A stretch of 35,847 nucleotides of DNA from Bacillota bacterium (GTDB lineage Bacteria > Bacillota > Sulfobacillia > Sulfobacillales > Sulfobacillaceae), in assembly GCA_021846365.1 (NCBI GenBank), contig JAJZXC010000003.1, positions 1 through 35,847 on the forward strand. The letters are read 5' to 3'. This document shows positions 7,158 through 14,988 of the stretch, piece by piece. How positions within the stretch are numbered: the first letter of the stretch is position 1; each line of letters starts with the position of its first letter. The position numbers were made by a program, and so were the translations under genes. The notes under the pieces were generated by a model. The model was given only the letters and a program-made list of their open reading frames with translations, ran no database searches and was not told where the DNA came from.

Positions 7158-8470
7158 TGCCTTTCAAAGCAATCGCGTTGACGGGTCGGCCCCAGCAGCG
7201 AATTTTGATCGTGGCTCCTCACCCCGACGACGAGTGTCTTGGCGTGGCGGGACTGATGTGGACGGCGGTGGCCGCCGGACACCAAGTGCACGTGGTGTTT
7301 TTGACCTCTGGCGACGGCTTTGTGCAAGAGGCGCAACGCTACTACTTATCGCTGGCGGTGAGTCCCGAAGAATACCTGCACCTGGGCTATGAACGCCAAA
7401 AAGAAGCCGTGGCCGCCCTCGGCTCGTTGGGGATTGCCCGTCGTCACATTCACTTTTTAGGGTTTCCCGATGGCGGCCTGGATGCCCTCTACCGCACGCA
7501 TTGGGAAACCACCTGGGAGAGTCCGACTACCCAAGCTCATCGCGTGCCATACTTGAACGCGAGTGCAGGACCTCTGACATACCAGGGACACTATCTGCAT
7601 GATGCCGTGCAACGCCTGATGACCTTGATCTCGCCAACCCTGTTGATCACTCCGCACCCGCTCGACGGGCATCCCGATCACTGGGCCACGCACAGTTTTG
7701 GCAGCTTGGCTGCGCTCAGTTGTAGCGAGGCTGGCTTGACCTGGGCCAAGCGCAGCGAACGCTTGAACTACTTGATTCACTGGTCGGCGTGGCCGCTGCC
7801 GATTGGGTTGCGCACCCAGCTTGAGCAGACGCCGCCGCCGAGCCTGGTCGGTGGAGGGAGGACGTGGCGGACGCTGCACCTGGGGGAGAAGGCGATCGAA
7901 GCCAAGTTAGCCACCCTGGCCGCCTATCCCAGTCAGATGGAATTGATTAAGCCGTATATGTTGGCCTTTGTGCGGGCCAGTGAAGTCTTCGAATGGGACC
8001 CGGTGCGGCAGGTGCCGGCGCGGCTGGCGACCGACCCGCGGCATCCGGATCGGGGATGGGAGGTGGGGGGCATTCGCATCTTTCAGAATCCACACGATGA
8101 TTTCATGCGCCGGATGACGGGCAACGGCAATGTGATCGAGGAGCTTGAGCTGATGCGGGACCGCGACCATGGATATCTTCGCCTGCGCTGGTCTGCACGC
8201 CGGGATCCCGACGAGGTGGTGGTGCGCATGCATGCCGCGGGAGGCTACGCGCCCTGGACCTGGCAGGTGGACATCCAATCCCCAAGCGAGGTGCGGCGGC
8301 AGACCGGGGAAGGGTTCCGACTCGTCGTCGATCGTGAAAACCGTCAACTTGCCGCGTCCTGGCCGCTAGCGATCTGGAAGGGTGCGCGGCTGACCATGGT
8401 TGGAGCTGAAGCCCTGGTCGAGGGTCGGCTGGTTGGACGCACGGGATATTTGCCTTGTCAGTGGGGCTAG
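7157..8470 (+). CDS. PIG-L/LmbE family zinc deacetylase with extended C-terminus
   Basis: Members of this family remove acetyl groups from N-acetylglucosaminyl substrates, for example in bacillithiol or mycothiol synthesis, or act on other N-acyl sugars. Seen: the zinc-binding HPDDE motif at residues 22-26 (IVAPHPDDECLG), FLGFPDGG, and a distal ITPHPLDGHPDHWATH supplying the third ligand. The catalytic domain fills about 270 residues. A further 165 residues follow with WEVGGIRIFQNPHDDF and strand-like segments, about double the usual length; I do not recognise that part. ATG 7157 overlaps the biotin carrier stop (TGATG), so translation is probably coupled; GTG 7154 is one codon earlier. The substrate is unknown. 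Confidence 0.85.
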   Translation: MPFKAIALTGRPQQRILIVAPHPDDECLGVAGLMWTAVAAGHQVHVVFLTSGDGFVQEAQRYYLSLAVSPEEYLHLGYERQKEAVAALGSLGIARRHIHFLGFPDGGLDALYRTHWETTWESPTTQAHRVPYLNASAGPLTYQGHYLHDAVQRLMTLISPTLLITPHPLDGHPDHWATHSFGSLAALSCSEAGLTWAKRSERLNYLIHWSAWPLPIGLRTQLEQTPPPSLVGGGRTWRTLHLGEKAIEAKLATLAAYPSQMELIKPYMLAFVRASEVFEWDPVRQVPARLATDPRHPDRGWEVGGIRIFQNPHDDFMRRMTGNGNVIEELELMRDRDHGYLRLRWSARRDPDEVVVRMHAAGGYAPWTWQVDIQSPSEVRRQTGEGFRLVVDRENRQLAASWPLAIWKGARLTMVGAEALVEGRLVGRTGYLPCQWG

Positions 8471-8474
8471 GACG

Positions 8475-8592
8475 GTCGGCCTACCGGCGGCGAAATACAG
8501 CGTCCGCGGCCGGCCCTCAGCCGACCTGCCGACCTCAGTTGAGGTGGCGGGAACCTACACTGAACCTCCCCCGGGCTAAAGCCGGGGCGTTC
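8475..8592 (+). mobile_element. Remnant of IS200/IS605-type element: tnpB tail and right-end hairpin
   Basis: A short open stretch ends in AGTYTEPPPG followed by TAA (8577-8579). That tail resembles those I recall for TnpB (OrfB) proteins of IS200/IS605 elements. The stop sits in the TAAA loop of a hairpin: CCCCGG-G-C (8569-8576) against GCCGGGG (8581-8587), flanked by GAAC (8562-8565) and GTTC (8589-8592), which also pair. Such a subterminal hairpin is what the right end of this family looks like. No TnpB zinc finger or RuvC motif is present and no tnpA is nearby, so at most a fragment remains. Confidence 0.45.
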
Positions 8593-9083
8593 TATTCGCG
8601 AATTCCTGCAGCCTCTTCTTGGTTCTCACAACATCTTGTCCCGAAGGGCACGATGGGCTACAACATCCAAGCTCTTAGCGGCGGGATTGTCCACGATACC
8701 GACGCGCAAACTTTCTCGGACGATCCACTCACTCGGGCCGCTGCGATAGCGGGGACTAGGGACAAGTTCCTCGACTTGCAGGTTGGTTTTTGACTGCCTG
8801 TTGCCAAGCCGTCCTACCTGGCCAAGACTCACGAGCCACGAGCCTTGGCGACTTGGAGGGCATCAATCCCCGACAATGCTCGCGCTGAATGCCACACTAA
8901 GCCTGCCAGCACTTTCTTCAGCCATGCAGGGCACCATCAACGCAACACGTTCACTCGAACACTCATACGGAGGTTATATCATCAAGGGAGAAGATCTACA
9001 ACTTTTGGCTCCTAGTGGGGATGGTAATTGATGGACCCGCTCCTAGGCGGTCGAACGAGGTGCTCTATTAAGGAGGGAAAAAC
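8593..9083. other. Non-coding or decayed stretch in accessory island
   Basis: I find no gene here with a ribosome binding site and recognisable product. A plus-strand frame ending at 8793 contains MGYNIQALSGGIVHDTD, and a minus-strand frame (8832-8626) ends in SLDVVAHRALRDKML. Both look weakly protein-like and cannot both be real. Base composition is less GC-rich than in the flanking genes. It is probably decayed mobile DNA. Confidence 0.4.
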
Positions 9084-9124
9084 TGAGGAGAGCGTTGAAG
9101 GGTTATAGGGCCCCGCTCTCCTCA
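9084..9124. repeat. Perfect 11-bp inverted repeat upstream of transposase
   Basis: TGAGGAGAGCG (9084-9094) and CGCTCTCCTCA (9114-9124) are perfect inverted copies around a 19-base loop. Runs of A flank both sides (9078-9082 and 9125-9131), so on the minus strand the hairpin is followed by TTTTT after one intervening base pair and could act as a terminator. It may belong to the left region of the insertion sequence and shield the transposase from outside transcription. It has no match at the right side that I can see. Confidence 0.5.
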
Positions 9125-9198
9125 AAAAAACCACATGGTTATGATAACACTTTATGCGCTAGACGCCACGGACGATCCCCATATTTTTCGTTCGGAGT

Positions 9199-10329
9199 AT
9201 GGAACCTTTGCCGCCGTGCCCTCAATGTGACTCTCCGCTCCGCCTCTGGCGATGGCGTTTACTGATTCGACGCCGGGCGACAGGCGAGACCGAGTATTTA
9301 AAAGTGCCCATTTTGAGGTGCGATGCGTGTGGCCGTTCTCATCGCTGCTTGCCGGATTGCTTGGTTCCCAGTCCGGGTGAGGTCTGGGATCGCTGGCTGG
9401 CCGATAGCTCCGTCGAGACCGTCCGCCGGGGGATTTTACCGTCAGAGTGGCACTTGGGCGCGGACGGTACCCCCGTTCAAAGCCAAGCCTCGTCGTTCGG
9501 CAAAAAACAGTGCGACTGTCCCGGCCACTCCTGTAAGTGCCTGCGCTGGTTCAGCGATCCGATGGCCCTTACCGGGTGGGATAGCCACCGCAACCGATGG
9601 TTTTATGGCTACATGCCCCAAGCCATGGTGGTGGTCAATGCGGTCCCTGGCCAAACTAGCCATCCCCTCATCGTCAGCTTAGCCTTACATCCTGGGAACC
9701 GCAATGATGCGGTGGCGTTTCCCGATCTGTTGGTGAAAACCCAGGCGCTCTATCTCGACTATGGCCCGTACCAGGACCTCGGTCTGCGCATCACGCACTC
9801 CCTCGGGGACGCTGCCTACGACGCCAATGGGCTCTGGACCTTCACGCGGGAGCGGGAAGTGATTCCCGTGTTTGCTCCCGCGCAGAAAGTGGAGCCGGCG
9901 CACGTGAGTGCGGCCGCGACCGCGGCCGGGATTACGCTCAAGGAGGACAACCAACCGCTGTGCGCCGCCGGGCCGGCTCTGATCTGTTTAGGGACGCATC
10001 GGATGGGGGTAACGGTGTATGCGTGTCCCCTGCGGCAACAGCGTCAGGCGACCTGTGAGACGCCGTGCGCCAAAGCGGGCAAAACGATTACCGTCAATGA
10101 CCGCGGCTCGCGGTATGCAGAAAGTGGCGTCCCGTATGGCACCCCCGCATGGAAAACGCTCTACGCGGAGCGCTCGGGCGTGGAACGCGCGTTCAGTCTG
10201 TGGGAAAGTCAAGGACTCAAACAGCGCCCCCATCGGCGGCCGTACCTCTGGTATGGGCGGTTAGCGCTGGGCGCGATCGTCGCCCACCACCAGGCTTGGG
10301 CGCGTCAAGCCGCCGCGACCGCGGCCTGA
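9199..10329 (+). CDS. DDE transposase with N-terminal zinc-ribbon, apparently shortened
   Basis: This is an insertion-sequence transposase. The N-terminus (residues 1-58) is a zinc-ribbon with CPQC (7-10) and CDAC (41-44) followed by RSHRCLPDCLVP, like the DUF6431 type found in transposase genes. The rest is an RNase H-fold catalytic part of the IS4/IS5/IS1182-like class: D89 in LGADGTPV, CDCPGHSCKCLRWFSDP, GWDSHRNRWFYGY, D204 in SLGDAAYDA, and E329 in RSGVERAFSLWE. The ribbon is joined to the catalytic domain after only about 25 residues, where helical DNA-binding sequence would be expected, so an internal deletion or fusion is possible. The ATG follows a weak CGGAG. No matching terminal repeats or target duplication could be identified by eye. 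Confidence 0.8.
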   Translation: MEPLPPCPQCDSPLRLWRWRLLIRRRATGETEYLKVPILRCDACGRSHRCLPDCLVPSPGEVWDRWLADSSVETVRRGILPSEWHLGADGTPVQSQASSFGKKQCDCPGHSCKCLRWFSDPMALTGWDSHRNRWFYGYMPQAMVVVNAVPGQTSHPLIVSLALHPGNRNDAVAFPDLLVKTQALYLDYGPYQDLGLRITHSLGDAAYDANGLWTFTREREVIPVFAPAQKVEPAHVSAAATAAGITLKEDNQPLCAAGPALICLGTHRMGVTVYACPLRQQRQATCETPCAKAGKTITVNDRGSRYAESGVPYGTPAWKTLYAERSGVERAFSLWESQGLKQRPHRRPYLWYGRLALGAIVAHHQAWARQAAATAA

Positions 10330-10524
10330 TCGCTGGCGCGAAAGGAGGTGAGGTCCGGCCAGAGCTCACAAAAAAGTGCCAGGATCTGGAATTGCTGTGC
10401 AGATCCCGAGTATCTTGTGCGTTCGGGGCAGCGGCTCCGGCAGGCAAAGGGCAAACGGTCATATTTTACCGGTATTTACTTATGGGAACATATGATCCAT
10501 TTGATTTTATGAAAAGGCTCATAT
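10330..10524. other. Stretch downstream of transposase without a gene
   Basis: This stretch opens with AAAGGAGGTGAG, which looks like a ribosome binding site, but no convincing coding frame follows. A weak hairpin GTGAG/CTCAC lies before an A-run (about 10368-10373). It probably includes the right end of the insertion sequence. Confidence 0.35.
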
Positions 10525-10545
10525 CCCCACGCCTAAAGGTGGGGG
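10525..10545 (+). mobile_element. Second IS200/IS605-type end hairpin
   Basis: CCCCACGCC (10525-10533), loop TAAA (10534-10537), and GGTGGGGG (10538-10545) form a stem with a small bulge. This is the same plan as the hairpin at 8569-8587, including the TAAA loop and the G-rich right arm, and is followed by CTTTACGCGC. No TnpB-like frame leads into it. I read it as the trace of another element of the family, or of the same element split by the transposase insertion. Confidence 0.4.
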
Positions 10546-10649
10546 CTTTACGCGCGTTTTCGGTAAGCTTTACGGGATATACCTCCGATGTCCTTCGAAG
10601 ACTGCGGCTGATCACCATTGACGGTGATCGCAGCCAGGCCCTATGGTAG

Positions 10650-11018
10650 AAGAAGTGGAAAACCCTTCACCGGCACACCGAGATGAAAGATGGTGAACCC
10701 CATGGCCATGGTTACGAAGACGACCAAACCGGGCGTTTATACGGCGACCAAGCGGCAGGCGATTATTGGGACCCAAACATTGTGCAACCGGGTTATCGCC
10801 TCTCATATGGGATTTTTTGCCGACCACCTGATGATCTTCGATGAGAAAGTACCACATGCATCAAAAAGAACGGAGAACCGGGCGAGCCTAACCACACCGT
10901 TACTAACTACGCATTATCGGCAGCGGCCCGTGCTGGAGTGTTAAGCGCACTTTCTCAGGGTCCAATGGCCGGTTGCTGGGGTGCGCGTGGTTACAACGTC
11001 CAAACCACAGCTATGTAG
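10650..11018 (+). pseudogene. Coding-like frame with internal stops, origin unknown
   Basis: One reading frame reads like protein across two in-frame stops. It runs from 10650, includes MKDGEPHGHGYEDDQTGRLY from ATG 10683, stops at 10842-10844, continues through NHTVTNYALSAAARAGVLSA and CWGARGYNVQTTAM, and stops again near 11018. GYNVQT resembles a segment common in IS1182-type transposases, but five or six residues prove little. Third positions look less GC-rich than in the native genes. It may be a decayed foreign gene or chance. Confidence 0.2.
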
Positions 11019-11408
11019 CCGATGCTGACTTGATCGGCATGATGAACTTTTATATCGTAAGTGGAGCGGAACATTTTCATATCCTTGGAAGCCCGACTAT
11101 CTGGGACAAAGGTCTTACACGAGACGAAGAGGACATTTTCATATCTCTTGAACACGGACCACCGCCTAGTAGTACCGCGCAGGTCTATCTGTTGCCGGTG
11201 ACGGCGGGGTAGCGCCGGTGGTGGAGGATGTTTCTGAAGTTGATGGTGAGGGTGCCGCTTGCCAGTTGTGAGACACACCGATAAAAAACTCCTCTCCCCT
11301 CGTCGGCGGGAAAAAAAGGTGAGACGCACAACGGTTGTCTATATTTGTCTACCGATTGACGCGACTATTGACACCACGAAACAGCGGAATGGAGGCGTAC
11401 GACTAACG
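11019..11408. other. Non-coding stretch before the D-aminopeptidase gene
   Basis: The left half holds the direct repeats listed separately. From about 11259 an open frame runs into the aminopeptidase gene, but it lacks a ribosome binding site and its extra 50 residues are not family-like, so it is leader sequence. I see no clear -35/-10 pair. Confidence 0.4.
11069..11152 (+). repeat. Two imperfect 22-bp direct repeats
   Basis: GAACATTTTCATATCCTTGGAA at 11069-11090 (key core ACATTTTCATATC) recurs as GGACATTTTCATATCTCTTG plus AA at 11131-11152. The start-to-start distance is 62 bases. Multiple short direct repeats of this kind occur at ends of IS21-type elements, as I recall, where they bind the transposase. 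No istA or istB sequence is visible here. Confidence 0.5.
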
Positions 11409-12239
11409 ATGAAGGCATGGATTTCTATCGACATGGAAGGCATCAGCGGTATCGTGGACCGCGAACAGCTATTGCCCGAGGGGCGCTTGTACCAAGCATC
11501 GCGGGCCTTGATGGTGGAGGATTTGCTCAGCGTGATGGAGGGACTGCGCAGCCGGGGAGTTGACACCGTGGTGGTTAACGACTCCCACGATGGCATGTTG
11601 AATCTGCCCTGGGACCAGCTCCCACCAGACCTGCGGGTCATTTTGGGGGCCAACAAACCGGGGTCGATGGTTGAAGGTTCGCGCGGGGCGGATTTCGCCC
11701 TGTTGGTGGGCTATCACGCCATGGCCGGGACCTCGGCCGCCGTCATGGATCATACGTATTCGGGAGAGATCCGCCGGGTTCGGCTCAATGGGATGGCCGT
11801 GGGCGAAACCGGAATCAATGCGGCGGCGATTGGCGAGTGGGGAGTCCCGGTGATTCTGGTGACGGGGGACCGAGCGGTAGGTGAAGAAGCCAAGGCCCTG
11901 TTGCCGTGGGTTAAAACGGCTGTCGTCAAGGAGGCCGTCAGCCGGCGCTCAGCCGTCCTAATCAGCCGGGAGGAGACCAGGACCATCCTCCGCCAAGCCG
12001 TCGAAAGCGCGTTAGACGATGGGTTCTTGGCCGGTAACGCCCACCCCTGGCAATTGCCGCCACCGGTTTCGCTGGAGGTAGAACTCATGACCACGGACAT
12101 GGCTGACCGCGCCATGTACTGTCCGTATATGGAGCGCGCGGACGGTGTCACCGTGCGCCAGACCTTTCCGTCTGTGGCCGAGGCCTTTCGCGGGTTTTAT
12201 ACCGTGATGGCGCTGGCGGCGGGTCGGCCGCTATATTAG
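11409..12239 (+). CDS. dppA: D-aminopeptidase, DppA (M55) family
   Basis: This is a zinc-dependent aminopeptidase for D-amino-acid dipeptides, a self-compartmentalising decamer in B. subtilis. The 276-residue length fits the family (274). All active-site residues known from B. subtilis DppA are present at matching positions: D8 and E10 in ISIDMEGISGI, H60 in VVNDSHDGMLN, H103 in GYHAMAGT, H115 in MDHTYSGE, and E133 in VGETGINAA. The start is ATG 11409, with GGAGG at 11391-11395 (spacing 13, rather long). It stands alone here, not with the dipeptide transporter genes it accompanies in Bacillus. A role in recycling D-Ala-D-Ala from peptidoglycan is plausible but inferred. Confidence 0.93.
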   Translation: MKAWISIDMEGISGIVDREQLLPEGRLYQASRALMVEDLLSVMEGLRSRGVDTVVVNDSHDGMLNLPWDQLPPDLRVILGANKPGSMVEGSRGADFALLVGYHAMAGTSAAVMDHTYSGEIRRVRLNGMAVGETGINAAAIGEWGVPVILVTGDRAVGEEAKALLPWVKTAVVKEAVSRRSAVLISREETRTILRQAVESALDDGFLAGNAHPWQLPPPVSLEVELMTTDMADRAMYCPYMERADGVTVRQTFPSVAEAFRGFYTVMALAAGRPLY

Positions 12240-12361
12240 CCGCCCGGAAAGGGGGGCCGCTGGCGAATTGCGGTGAACATGGCCGACTTTGCCGCCGATC
12301 CGCCTGGTTGGCCGGTGGTAGAATGGGAGAGATGTAGCAGCGGGGCTTAAAGGGGGCAGGG

Positions 12362-14278
12362 ATGGTGGCGATGCCGTTGCGCAGGACGCGGCCACACGCC
12401 GGGAGGGCGGCCTTTCGCCGTTGGCGGTGGGGGATTATCGGGGTGGTGGCTGCCGCCACGGGCTACTGGTTTGTAGCCGCGCCGGTACTCGGACTTGGGG
12501 TAGACGCCCGTGCTTTGGCCCGCGATCTCGCCGCGCTCCGCAGTGGCGCGCGGGCCAAGAATTGGCCGCGCCTGGTTAGGGAACTGTCTAGGGCGTCCTC
12601 CGAGTTGCAGGCGACCAGGTCGAAGATGAACCGGATCGAGTATTTCGGGGTCATTCCCGGCCTCAGAGGCCCGTATGACTCCCTGCGCCACCTGAGCTTG
12701 GCGGCTAACGAAGCCGCGGTTGCCCTTAACGCCGTGCTGCCTACGCTGGGCCGAATTGCTCCCGTGTTCGGTTTTCATTCGGCCGCCGGGATGACCCCGA
12801 TCGCCATGACCGGTCGGCAAAAAGTTCAGACCGTGGTAAGGGCTCTGCCGACCATCGTGCCGGCGTTGACTCGGGTGTACCCTCTGCTCGCCGCCGCCAA
12901 CCGTCAGCTGAGCCAGGTGGATCCCGCCCAGCTCGGGGTGCTGGGACCACAGGTGGTCGGAGAGGTGCGCCGGATTAAGGCGGTCAGCAACACAGTGATC
13001 CAGAACTTGCCGGGCATTCGGCGTGAAGTGCCGGTTATCGAACACGTGCTCGGCATCCCGACTCGAAAGCGCTACCTGTTATTCTTCCAAAATAGCGGCG
13101 AATTGAGGCCGGCCGGCGGCTTTATGACCGCCTATGCCTATCTCTCCCTGAAGGGCGGCACATTCGGCAAGATTAATGCCCACGATATCTATGCGATGCC
13201 CAATTCTCGCTATCATCCGCCAGCTCCCCGGCTTTTCGCCGACGCGTTTGGGATTGACCAGTCCTATCTGCGCGATGCCAATACATCCCCCGATATCCCG
13301 CTGACAGTGGCGAACATTCAACGCTTTTACGCCGCGATGCGAAATGCACCGGCCGTCCAGGGCATGATTTTCATCGATAGCTGGTTTGTGGATCGCCTCA
13401 TTGCCGACGTGGGGGGGATCAACCTGCCAGCTCCGTATGATCTTCGCATTACACCCGGCAATGCCAACTTTGACATGGAATACTTGTCGGAAAAGGCCGG
13501 GTTTTCCGGGGCGCAGCGCAAGGCCTTTCTTGGGTTGATGCTGAGGGAATTGGTGAATCGGGCCTGGCAAGCCCGCGGTCAGCAGTTGGCGAAGCTGGTG
13601 AAAACGCTGCGACAGTCACTCAATCAAAAACTTATCACGCTCTATTTCAACAATCCCCAGGCAGAGCGGCTGGCGGGATATTATGACTGGGCGGGCACCA
13701 TTCCCGCCCGAATTCCCCGGCACGGGAATTATTTACAGGTGGTCGACGAAAATCTAGGCGGGCACAAGGACAACTATTTTATCCACGAAGCGATACGAAC
13801 CACGGTGGTGCCTAAGCGCTCTGGGCGAGCCGTCGCGGCCACCACAATTACATGGACGAATCCCGCCCTGGCCGACGGAGGTTGGCTGGTGGCGCCGTAT
13901 AAGGCTTTCATTCGGGTGTATGCTCCGATGGGCTCGCGGTATTTGGGGATGCACGGGGAAAACGCGTTTCTGACTCCGGGAGTGAACAACCGCGTAGAAC
14001 ATAAGACGTGGTTTGGCGGGCATATAGCTATTCCCACGGTGCGAGAGTCCTTGCGGCAACCCCCGGTCAGCCACCAGTTGACCGTTAGTTACGCCCTGCC
14101 TGCGGGTGTGAATCTGCATACCTGGTTGATCCAAAAACAGCCCGGTGTGTTGAGCCAAGCGGAATCCCTGCACATCGGGCGCGTCAGCTATGCACTCACC
14201 TTGACGCGCGACACTCTATTGCATATCAGGGGCATTCGGCGGGGAAAGATTAAGGTTAGCCGACAAAATTGGCATTGA
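12362..14278 (+). CDS. DUF4012 membrane-anchored extracytoplasmic protein
   Basis: This protein of 638 residues has one N-terminal membrane anchor (about residues 24-46, WGIIGVVAAATGYWFVAAPV) and a long outside part. The DUF4012 hallmarks are visible: YLLFFQNSGELRPAGGFMTA near residue 240, DANTSPDIPLTVANIQRFY, and VQGMIFIDSWFVDRLIADVG. Sequence before this (residues 60-220) is helical and Ala-rich. The biochemical function of DUF4012 is not established; members occur in actinobacteria and Firmicutes, often near polysaccharide genes. ATG 12362 follows GGGGGCAGG closely. The gene lies 122 bases after the aminopeptidase gene with no terminator seen between, so they may share a transcript. Confidence 0.82.
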   Translation: MVAMPLRRTRPHAGRAAFRRWRWGIIGVVAAATGYWFVAAPVLGLGVDARALARDLAALRSGARAKNWPRLVRELSRASSELQATRSKMNRIEYFGVIPGLRGPYDSLRHLSLAANEAAVALNAVLPTLGRIAPVFGFHSAAGMTPIAMTGRQKVQTVVRALPTIVPALTRVYPLLAAANRQLSQVDPAQLGVLGPQVVGEVRRIKAVSNTVIQNLPGIRREVPVIEHVLGIPTRKRYLLFFQNSGELRPAGGFMTAYAYLSLKGGTFGKINAHDIYAMPNSRYHPPAPRLFADAFGIDQSYLRDANTSPDIPLTVANIQRFYAAMRNAPAVQGMIFIDSWFVDRLIADVGGINLPAPYDLRITPGNANFDMEYLSEKAGFSGAQRKAFLGLMLRELVNRAWQARGQQLAKLVKTLRQSLNQKLITLYFNNPQAERLAGYYDWAGTIPARIPRHGNYLQVVDENLGGHKDNYFIHEAIRTTVVPKRSGRAVAATTITWTNPALADGGWLVAPYKAFIRVYAPMGSRYLGMHGENAFLTPGVNNRVEHKTWFGGHIAIPTVRESLRQPPVSHQLTVSYALPAGVNLHTWLIQKQPGVLSQAESLHIGRVSYALTLTRDTLLHIRGIRRGKIKVSRQNWH

Positions 14279-14290
14279 CCTGATAGGAAC

Positions 14291-14314
14291 AAAAAAGCCT
14301 GCCCCTTGGGTGGC
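14291..14314 (-). terminator. Probable terminator after tRNA-Ala
   Basis: Read on the minus strand, GCCACCC-AA-GGGGCAGGC forms an imperfect stem (outer GCC/GGC, inner CCC/GGG) directly followed by TTTTTT (14296-14291). It lies about 25 bases past the CCA end of the tRNA. The stem is weak, the T-run good. Confidence 0.5.
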
Positions 14315-14339
14315 TACCACCACCAACATAAGACAGCAC

Positions 14340-14415
<76 letters not shown>

Positions 14416-14450
14416 TAGCCTGGCTCCTAGCACAACAAATGCCATCAGTC

Positions 14451-14479
14451 ATTATATAGAAAGCGGCGATGGCTGTCAA
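14451..14479 (-). promoter_or_regulatory. Perfect consensus sigma-A promoter of tRNA-Ala
   Basis: On the minus strand TTGACA (14479-14474), a 17-base spacer and TATAAT (14456-14451) match the consensus in every position. Transcription should start near 14444, giving a leader of about 29 bases before the mature tRNA 5' end. Confidence 0.92.
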
Positions 14480-14496
14480 TTGTGGCCGCCGCCTTG

Positions 14497-14520
14497 GTCC
14501 GCCTTGCCGCCTTGGCGGAC
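14497..14520. repeat. Small hairpin in CGCCTTG-rich stretch
   Basis: GTCCGCC (14497-14503) and GGCGGAC (14514-14520) form a 7-bp stem with a ten-base loop inside three close copies of CGCCTTG (about 14489-14514). No T-run follows on either strand. It lies between the tRNA promoter and the end of the minus-strand operon. The rest of 14521-14685 shows nothing I recognise. Confidence 0.4.
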
Positions 14521-14685
14521 TGGCGCCTGAGCTGGGGGGCGGAGGTATTGTGTCCAAGTGGTGGCCTCCAGCGCCCACCAAACAAACCGTGGAGACCGCT
14601 TACGTCACCAGCTCTGGCTCAGTGATGGATTGCTCCAGGTGACCCCGGCTACCCCCGATCTGACCCCACGCCGGTTATGGCCGGG

Positions 14686-14988
14686 TCATTTGGAGAAGTG
14701 GTCGTGGGGAGAATCCCGAGGTACCAGGTGCAAGCGAGTCCGAGACCTCGAGCGGACCTCTTTCAGGATGGGAAGGGACCGCTGTTGATGAGGGGAATCA
14801 GTAATCCGCCAGATGGTGGTAGACGACCGAATCACCCACTTACGAGCACTGCGGCCCATGATGACGGGTGCGTGCGGGGTATCCGACTGCAGGCGGTGAA
14901 TCCGGTACAGATTGCGCAGGACCGCCCCGCCGATCAGCCCGACGACCGCGCCCGTTTCCAACAAGACCACTACGGTTAGAGTGATCAT
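14686..14988 (-). CDS. Small single-pass membrane protein coupled to LuxR-type regulator
   Basis: This 100-residue protein has an N-terminal membrane helix (residues 2-24, ITLTVVVLLETGAVVGLIGG), followed by a basic cytoplasmic-like tail rich in Arg, Ser and His. The start is decided by a textbook ribosome binding site, AAGGAGGT at 15003-14996, seven bases before ATG 14988; the frame is also open further upstream but without a start signal. Its ATG overlaps the TGA of the regulator gene (ATGA), so the two are translationally coupled. I do not recognise a family. The tail beyond residue 60 is of low complexity and may be poorly conserved. A part in the same signalling unit as its neighbours is an inference from the coupling. 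Confidence 0.6.
   Translation of the reverse strand: MITLTVVVLLETGAVVGLIGGAVLRNLYRIHRLQSDTPHAPVIMGRSARKWVIRSSTTIWRITDSPHQQRSLPILKEVRSRSRTRLHLVPRDSPHDHFSK

Noticed and set aside
8643-8793. GYNIQ-containing frame as a transposase fragment
   Set aside because: Only five residues resemble known transposases and an equally good frame exists on the other strand; evidence is too thin for a call.
10343-10520. Possible short gene after AAAGGAGGTGAG downstream of the transposase
   Set aside because: No suitable ATG at the right distance; a GTG frame of about 57 codons has no recognisable features.
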